Part shown: positions 19,069-25,041 of the stretch, piece after piece | Position numbering within the stretch: the stretch's first letter is position 1 | How the letters are laid out: each line of letters starts with the position of its first letter | Program-made: the position numbers and the translations under genes | The notes under the pieces: generated by a model | The model's input: the letters and a program-made list of their open reading frames with translations, nothing else | Told to the model about the DNA's origin: nothing | Database searches by the model: none | Assembly: GCA_002221725.1 (NCBI GenBank) | Contig: NJFT01000360.1 | Span: forward strand, 1-25,041 | DNA from: Scedosporium boydii | Lineage: Eukaryota; Ascomycota; Sordariomycetes; Microascales; Microascaceae | Direction: 5' to 3' | Length of the DNA stretch: 25,041 nt

Positions 19069-19633
19069 GGTGATCTGTTGGGGGGGAGTATTATGTTCAC
19101 CACTAGGTTTCAGGAGGTGAGGCGGATTAATTCTTTTTTCGCTCGATCAAGAGCTGGTCCAGAAAATCGGTAATTATAATGGCATGACGAACTTTTCTTG
19201 GGGGTTCCAAGCTCTTTCCACGCCGCCCAAAAGTTTTAGAGCCGAGATTTAACCGACACCATTCCAGACTCGGACTTGGTCAGGGTACAATGTACATTAC
19301 GTCACAACCGCCAGAGCGCAAGTCAGCGCTGTACCTCATACTTGTTCCAGAATATCAATGGGAGGCAAAAAAGTAACAATGAAGACAGTTCAATTGTTCG
19401 TTTTTTATCAAGCGAGTTGCATTTGTCCTGCAGGACGCAGGCAAGTTCATGATTGAGTGGTGTTGGTCGTCTGCGAAACTAGTAAAGCTAAAACTAGGAG
19501 CGAACCCATTAAACACAAAAAAGTAGCCGTTCAAGAGAAGATATCGATATCCCAAATTCCCAGGTCCCAAGAAAAAAAAGTAAAAAGTAACAAGCCAATT
19601 CGATCCATATACGCCTTATTCCCTTAATCCCAC
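19069..19633. promoter_or_regulatory. TIM50 upstream region
   Basis: 565 bp between TIM50 and the F-box-like gene, both minus strand. It must hold the TIM50 promoter and the 3' end of the F-box-like transcript. I see no named site and no gene. Confidence 0.45.
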
Positions 19634-20542
19634 TTAGGCTGCTGCAATTGCATTGACAAGTGAGAGTTGATCAAAGCCGATAATATCGGCAACAAGGTTG
19701 TTAGGGCGTTGGATGTCTTCCTCATCCAAACTATCAGTCCATCCCCTCTGGGGGCCCCAAGTTAGGGCATAGCGCGGGGGCACCGACTCCAGCAGCCCCC
19801 GCATCATGGCGCCAGACTTCTTCACACTTTTCCAGGCGTCAAACTCGATAACCTCGACGGACGGCATGTCCCTGAGGATATCCTGCAACAGCGAACATGA
19901 AAATTCTTCGTAGAAACCGTCTGCGCGACGGAACCCGTTGAAGATGTTGTCGCTGGGGTCGCACTCGACGAAAACTTTGAGTTTCCGCGCTTGAATACAG
20001 TGGCGGAGACCGAGGGCCTCGTTGACGACCCACCCGCGGGGTGGCCTATTCCAGCCAGGTCCGAGCCGAAGCTCAAGAGTCGTGATGGACGCGCGCTGGG
20101 CCGGGGAGAGCCTGGCGAGCAGCGGTTTCTTGGTCTTGAAGAAGCGGCCAGGGTGGGTCGGGAAGACGCGAAAAGTGGCGCTGCCGTAGAAGAAGGCCGA
20201 CGCCTCGTAGTAGACCTGGTGGCAGGTCCTGAATAGAGCCATCTTTCGATGGATTCGCTTGTAATTGTCCGGGTCGAGGTCGATGACGTCTCCGGCGATG
20301 TCGGCGAAGTGGTAGCCGTAGACGCGGAGACGCAGCTCGGCGGGGAGGTCGAGGAACCTGAACGGCGCCGGCTTCTTCTGTCGCGTCTTCGGGGCGGGGG
20401 CGAAGTCGGATTCGTCCTCCGAAGGATACGCAGACGGATACGCCGAGCTGAGCGGAGTAGGGTAGGCCGAACTGAGGGGCGTGGAATAGGTCGATGCGAC
20501 CGGGGTCGGCAGACCCCTCGACGCCTTGGATCGTCTGGCCAT
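19634..20542 (-). CDS. F-box-like protein, 302 aa
   Basis: A single intronless frame from ATG 20542. Residues 1-56 are low-complexity and Ser/Tyr/Pro-rich, with TPLSSAYP repeated in tandem (21-28 and 29-36), followed by a short acidic then basic patch. An F-box-like segment, FRFLDLPAELRLRVYGYHF, starts near residue 61. The remainder, with MALFRTCHQVYYEASAFFYGSATFRV and TTLELRLG, is the architecture of the many fungal F-box/2EXR-like proteins of unknown target. If it joins an SCF complex it would act as a substrate adaptor for ubiquitination; nothing here shows the substrate. It diverges from SKI6 across 1.2 kb. Confidence 0.75.
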   Translation of the reverse strand: MARRSKASRGLPTPVASTYSTPLSSAYPTPLSSAYPSAYPSEDESDFAPAPKTRQKKPAPFRFLDLPAELRLRVYGYHFADIAGDVIDLDPDNYKRIHRKMALFRTCHQVYYEASAFFYGSATFRVFPTHPGRFFKTKKPLLARLSPAQRASITTLELRLGPGWNRPPRGWVVNEALGLRHCIQARKLKVFVECDPSDNIFNGFRRADGFYEEFSCSLLQDILRDMPSVEVIEFDAWKSVKKSGAMMRGLLESVPPRYALTWGPQRGWTDSLDEEDIQRPNNLVADIIGFDQLSLVNAIAAA

Positions 20543-21777
20543 GGCGTAACGAATTCACACAATCGCCTGCAGTTCTTCTTGGTGGATTGTTTTGGTCGAT
20601 TGGAAAGTTGGATAATGCGCGCTGTTTTGAGGTTATGCGGCAATAGCAAATCAGCAGATTCAACACACGTGGTGGAATTGGGGCTTGCAGATGAGGAGCA
20701 AAGTCTCGTAGGACGAGTCAGATACCAGAGGGTGGTCCATTGTTAATTGTCTGTAATGGGGGAGTCCACCCTCTAGAATGCAGCATTCGTTGCGGCCATC
20801 TTGATCGCGATTTGTGTTGTTGAAAGCAGAGATGAAGTGGGAGAAAAGGGGGGGAAGATCCAGCGGCGAGTGATGATGATATGTATGGGAATCGGGGAAA
20901 CGACTTCGGAGGCAAAGGGAGGCGTGGCCGGACTGGGACTGACTGGGACTGGCTGGGACTGACTGGGACTGACTGGGACTGGTGGCTGCAATTCCCCAGA
21001 CCGGCTGAGGATGGGATCATCCGCTTGGGGACACGTGAGCTCCTGCCAGAGGGTAGCCAGAGGGTACCTTGTCCATCGGCCCAGACTGGCGCCGGATAAG
21101 GTGTTGTCTAATTAGGCCTAATCTGTGCGGAGAACAGTACGAAGTATGAAAGGGGGATGCGGGACATCTGCGAGATACTTTGCATCCGCACTTCGGGAGA
21201 GACAAAGAGAGTCGTTTTCCAACATTCTCAAGATGTTTATTCAAACAGTGTGAACGGCAAAAGCGATGAAACCCATCTTGCATAGCCAAAAGAGTGGTAG
21301 CGGTCCAGAGACATGACCGACCCAAAAACTAGCGTACCAGAATTATAGTGTAGAGATCAATTGATGCAGAGACAGTGGAGAAGTGCTATGCCCAGTTGAG
21401 CCATTTTAGAGGATATTTCACGATGTACCCTGTAAGGCCTGCGAAGTAGCGTCGTGTAGTTGAGCAGCCAGTAGTTCTATGCACGACCGTGGATGCTGCA
21501 AACACTCAATCCTGTTGCAGTTGGGGTGACTTAGGATGAACTTGCACAAGTACGGTACAGTGTACTTCGCACCTCCCGGTCGAGAAACAGCAGGAAACGA
21601 CCACCAATCAACCAACACAATCAAACGAAGCAAGCCCAGAAGGAGCTCCCCCACCAGCCCCACCCCGAAACGGCGCTGAAGAAATCCAAGTCAAAAATTC
21701 ACCTTCGCACCTCAACGTCCACCGCTTCTCCTCGCCGCGACGAAACCTCCGACCTCAACCCAAATACGACCAACGCC
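20543..21777. promoter_or_regulatory. Divergent intergenic region, F-box-like gene / SKI6
   Basis: 1.2 kb between two divergent starts. It contains the five-unit 10-bp tandem repeat at 20931-20980 and a 12-bp palindrome attaggcctaat at 21111-21122 (a length expected a few times by chance). About the last 110 bp before the SKI6 ATG are C-rich leader sequence. I see no gene. Confidence 0.5.
20931..20980. repeat. Tandem repeat, five 10-bp units
   Basis: Five head-to-tail copies of gactgggact, the third with one change (ggctgggact). A perfect-period 10-bp array fits one turn of the helix, so a bound factor would see each copy on the same face. It may equally be a neutral variable minisatellite. 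It lies about 390 bp upstream of the F-box-like start and about 800 bp upstream of SKI6. Confidence 0.9.
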
Positions 21778-22655
21778 ATGTCTCTCGATACCTCAACCTA
21801 CTCACTCGCCCTCCTCCGCGTCGACGGCCGCCGGTGGAACGAGCTCCGTAGACTCAATGGCCAGATCCGAACCCAGCACGCCTCGGACGGCTCGAGCTAC
21901 CTCGAGATGGGCCACACCAAAGTCATGTGCGTCGTGACGGGTCCTCACGAAGCGCCGAGGAAAGGTGGAGCGACGCAATCGGGCCACGCCCAGGTCAGCG
22001 TCAACATTGTGATTGCGGGCTTTAGTTCTGTGGATCGGAGGAAGAGAGCCCGGAACGACAAGTATGTTGATGTCTTTTTTCTCTCTTTCTTGTCGCACTC
22101 GCTCTCCGGCGCGACTTCGATACGCTGTCCATATCTAAGCGCGCACCTTTAAAGTACTGAACATCGCGATTCTAACATCCTGAATTCAACAGGCGCACTC
22201 AAGAACTCGAAGCCACCATCTCAAACGCCCTCACCGCCTCCCTCCACACCCACCTATTCCCCCACAGCACAATCCACGTATCCCTCCACGTCCTCTCCCA
22301 AGACGGCTCCCTCCTGGCCGCCCTCATCAACGCGTCCACCCTCGCCCTCGTCGATGCTGGCATCCCCATGACCGACTACATCGCCGCCTGCACCTCCGGT
22401 TCCACGTCCACCTACGCCGCCGAGGACGACTCGGCCGATCCGCTTCTCGACCTTAACTTGCAAGAGGAGCAGGAGCTGCCGTTTTTGACCGTGGCCACGC
22501 TGGGCGCCAGCGACAAGGTCGTTGTTGTCGTGTGTGAGAGCAGGGTTCAGGTGAGCAGGTTAGAGGGCCTGTTGGCTGTGGGCGTGAGCGGCTGCAGGCA
22601 GGTGAGGCAGTTTATGGATCAGGTAGTGAAGGAGAAGGGTAGCGAAATGATATAG
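21778..22655 (+). CDS. ski6: Exosome core subunit SKI6/RRP41, 248 aa, one intron
   Basis: SKI6/RRP41 is one of the six RNase PH-like ring subunits of the RNA exosome, which processes rRNA and degrades RNAs from the 3' end in nucleus and cytoplasm. Exon 1 (21778-22061) and exon 2 (22193-22655) join across a 131-nt intron (gtatgt...ctaac...aacag) that splits a lysine codon, giving 248 residues, almost the yeast length. Family signatures: RVDGRRWNELRRLNGQI (14-30), SSYLEMGHTKVMCVVTGPHE (39-58), then after the splice TQELEATISNAL, HVLSQDGSLLAALINASTLALVDAGIPM and a TVATLG strand. In eukaryotes this ring is not catalytic and degradation is done by Rrp44/Rrp6. It converges with the PDI gene, leaving 197 bp. 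Confidence 0.96.
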
Positions 22656-22721
22656 ACCTCGAAGGAAAAGAAGAAGAAAAAAAATCATGTTGCACGACTT
22701 TGACACGATTGAACGGAATTG

Positions 22722-22737
22722 TTTTTTTTTTTTTTTT
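22722..22737. repeat. T16 homopolymer between convergent SKI6 and PDI genes
   Basis: Sixteen consecutive T, with an A/G-rich stretch (about 22661-22684) just before it. Both lie in the short convergent 3' region, where AT-rich tracts are usual for polyadenylation zones. Confidence 0.9.
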
Positions 22738-22852
22738 CTCATTTATTGAAGCGCTAATACTACATCGCGGCGAATATCAAAAGAAAACCCAATGGTGAGC
22801 ATCTACTCCTCTTTCCTTTTTTACGTACATTCTGTCCGAGAAGAAGAATGAA

Positions 22853-24348
22853 TTACAACTCGTCATGACCATCCTCTGACTTAGGGGATTCTGACTCGGC
22901 CTCAGCAGTCTCAGTCTTAGTCTCAGTCTCGGTCTCGGTAGCCTCCTCAGACGAGGTACTCGACTCGCCAGCGATGATGCCCTCTGGCAGTTTACTCTTG
23001 GCTCCCTCGCTCAGGCGGATAGCGTCAACCCACTCCATAATGCTGAGCTCGGAGAAGTCGCCTTGGTAGTGCCTCCACCAGCTTCGCTTCGCGTTAATGG
23101 CAACGAGCTCTACAGATCCGGAAAGCTCGAGAGATTTGGCGAGCTGGGCGTGGGTGGGGTTGAGACTAGGAATAGCGTAGAAGGGGAAGAGCTTGCGGTC
23201 CGCCTTGACATTCCTGTGTACGAGGTCGGCAAGGTTGTCGAGAAGCGCATCGGCGGCCTCGCTCTTCTCCTCAGGGACGAGGGCGAGGACACAGGTGCCA
23301 GACTTGGGCTTGAGACAGGCGTTACTGATCTCGTCAGAGGTCAGGAGCGTGGTAATGGGAGGAATATCTCTCTTCGGCGGCGGGGGCGGGGGTGGGGCCT
23401 CGGCTTCCGACTCGGGCTCGGCCGGTTCCTCGACGATGATATCCTCAACAGGCTCCTCGGCCTTGGGCTTCGCCTTCTCCTTAGCCTTCTCCTTGGGTTT
23501 CTCCTTAGGCTTATCCTTCTTTCCAGAGCTGGGCGAGGCGGGATCAGGGTTAGGCTCTGCTGCTTGCGAGAGGAACTCGACCATAGGACCCCTCTTCATC
23601 TCGCCCTCGAAGACGATAGCCTCCTGCTCTCCACCGGGAAGCAGGACCAATGTGGGGAAAGACTTGATGCCAAACCTCTCCACCGTATTCGCCTCCTTGT
23701 TGCGAACCTGGCCAACAGTCATGATGCCGAGGAAGTCAATGGCAATGCTTCGAAGCACTGCGCTCGTGGTGCTCTTCTCCGTAAAGAGGATAGCCTTGGG
23801 GCTCTCCTTGTCGTTGGAGAGGAAAGTTTCGACGTCAGCATCCGTGATGCGCTTGACGTGGTTGTTAATCTTGTCCGTGACGGCCTGGACGATGCCGCTA
23901 GCGGTGCGAGGTCCGTTGTAGTCTTCTACGATGGGGTGCTTGCCCTTCTTGCTAGGCTTCACGATCTTGAGGGTAGGGAATCCCTGCACGCCCATGGTGC
24001 CGCAGAATTGCTTGTTCTCGGCCGCATCGCAGTTGACGGCGGCGACCTTGGCGAGGCCCTCGAGGCTCTTGGCGGCCTTTTCGTAGGCGGGCTTGAGGTT
24101 CTTGCAGTGGCCGCACCATGGCGCGTAGAACTCGACGATCTGGAATTGGCGAATTCGTGTTAGATATAGCTACAATCGGGAGAGAACGAAATGCTTATCG
24201 TGTAACTCACCGATGTGTGGTTGGACTTGGTAATTAGCTTGTTGTAGTTTGAGGCATCCACTTGGAGGACAGAAGAGCTCTTCGAATAGAGACTAGCTTG
24301 CGCCGCACCTGCGAGGGTGAGGGCAGCTAGGAGCTGCTGATAATGCAT
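22853..24348 (-). CDS. ER protein disulfide isomerase with one CGHC site and HDEL tail, 474 aa
   Basis: PDIs make and rearrange disulfides in secretory proteins. Exon 1 (24211-24348) and exon 2 (22853-24139) join in phase 0 across a 71-nt intron (gtgagt...ctaac...ttccag). Residues 1-19 are a signal peptide (LLAALTLAGAAQAS). The junction precedes IVEFYAPWCGHCKNLKPAY, with the active site CGHC at 55-58 and the cis-proline in GFPTLKI. A second thioredoxin-like domain keeps FGIKSFPTLVLLPGG but has no CxxC. Then follow a Lys/Glu repeat linker (KEKPKEKAKEKAKPK), an acidic stretch, seven prolines, a third domain, and an acidic Thr/Glu tail ending HDEL, the ER retention signal. The one-site layout resembles MPD1/PDIA6-related fungal proteins such as Aspergillus PrpA, but I cannot assign the orthologue. 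Confidence 0.95.
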
Positions 24349-25041
24349 AGTCTTGGCCGAGACAATGAGTAGACTCGAGGAAATATGTTGTGAAAATGAT
24401 CCAATTGGCAAAAACCTACCGCAAGTGAAGAGGTTGTGGAGGGAGGAAAACAAGCTCTTTCCAACAAAACCAATGTGGAAGGGAAGAGAATGGTTAAGAA
24501 CAGCGGGGGAAAAAAGGCCACGGTGGAAAGTATAGCCAAAGTGGTGATATTCGCAGCTCCTTCCGGCGGGTACGAACTGGAGCTTGAAAAAGACCACGTT
24601 CGTATTTTACCGTCGCGGCTTCCACAAACAGAGCAGAGCACAAGCAAATGCAGCACTGTGGGACGAAGCACCCGCCACTGACGAATGAGCGGGCCAGGCT
24701 ACAATTGGGCCGTCCTGGATGACTGGCAAAAAAGGGACTTTTTGGTACAAAATTGTACGTGGCGGGGTCCTGGAATGGACAATTGGAATTGATCCATGTC
24801 AGCCAAGAGCTTCCCGGAGCTCATGCCATTCTTCCAGCGTCCTCATTTGTCAACATTCTTAGAAAGCAGAATAACTCAGTATTTTTAGAACTCTCCAACC
24901 GAATATAACAGGCTCTTTTCGCGGTCAATGTCAAGAGGAAGTAGCTATGGAGCGCCCATCTGTTTTATTCAAGTTCCTGAGCGGACTTTAGAGCCTGTCG
25001 GACTTATGATCACGTGTATAATTGGGGGGGGGGGGGGGGAA
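24349..25041. promoter_or_regulatory. PDI upstream region and right edge
   Basis: 693 bp upstream of the PDI start. A CCAAT sequence lies at 24403-24407 and a TACGTG hexamer (UPRE-2-like core) at 24756-24761; either is short enough to be chance. The last bases are a G16 run (25024-25039). I see no gene. Confidence 0.45.
25024..25039. repeat. G16 homopolymer at the right edge
   Basis: Sixteen G in a row, two bases from the end of the sequence. Long G runs are rare in fungal genomes and hard to sequence, so this may be an assembly terminus or an artefact of signal loss. Confidence 0.85.

Noticed and set aside
20249..20746. 165-codon plus-strand open frame opposite the F-box-like gene start
   Set aside because: Antisense shadow of the minus-strand gene, with Arg/Gly/Glu-rich composition and no family motif.
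21111..21122. Palindrome attaggcctaat
   Set aside because: Twelve-base palindromes are expected about six times in 25 kb.
23063..24163. 366-codon plus-strand open frame opposite the PDI gene
   Set aside because: It is the complement of the PDI coding exon; its sequence is low-complexity and mirrors the Lys/Glu repeats. The minus strand has signal peptide, CGHC and HDEL with a proper intron.
24756..24761. TACGTG as an unfolded-protein-response element for the PDI gene
   Set aside because: A six-base match about 400 bp upstream is too weak alone, and no correctly spaced CCAAT-N9-CCACG element was found.

Overview
The window looks like nuclear DNA of a filamentous ascomycete (Pezizomycotina, probably Sordariomycetes-like). 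The support is: short introns (62-131 nt) with GTRNGT donors, CTAAC branch sites and YAG acceptors; pyrimidine-rich gene leaders; and homologues typical of that group (TIM50, TED1/PGAP5-type phosphoesterase, the exosome subunit SKI6/RRP41, the KEOPS subunit CGI121, mitochondrial proline dehydrogenase, an HDEL-tailed PDI, a NACHT/STAND NTPase). I see no rRNA, tRNA or CRISPR. The odd length and a 16-G run at the right edge suggest the window may be a whole short contig.

Layout. Bases 1 to about 8,900 are accessory in character: a G-rich palindromic stretch at the left edge, a decayed NACHT (NLR-like) gene on the minus strand (737-3181), a frameshifted protein-kinase gene on the minus strand (3503-4355), an 832-codon ORF of unrecognised family diverging on the plus strand (4683-7181, with an open in-frame extension past its stop), and 1.7 kb with no gene I can support. 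Bases 9,117 to 24,348 are a compact core block with nine intact genes: CGI121 (+), PUT1-type proline dehydrogenase (-), a Tim17/22/23-family protein (-), a small acidic possibly ubiquitin-like protein (+), TED1-type phosphoesterase (+), TIM50 (-), an F-box-like protein (-), SKI6/RRP41 (+) and a PDI (-). Three convergent pairs (CGI121/PUT1, TED1/TIM50, SKI6/PDI) and two divergent pairs are present.

Function. The core genes belong to separate housekeeping pathways: tRNA t6A modification, mitochondrial proline oxidation, mitochondrial protein import, GPI-anchor remodelling in the ER, RNA decay, and ER oxidative folding. They do not form a pathway cluster. Several products are mitochondrial (PUT1, TIM50, the Tim17-family protein), but I infer nothing from that beyond chance.

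The most interesting signal is the accessory block. A NACHT NTPase and a kinase, side by side and co-oriented, have both lost their reading frames, while every housekeeping gene in the same sequence is intact. In the NACHT gene both premature stops can be explained by a single C-to-T change in a CpA context (CAA to TAA, CAG to TAG), and the stop that ends the neighbouring orphan ORF fits the same pattern. This looks like a lost or pseudogenised recognition/immunity-type locus next to a core boundary. That reading is inference.
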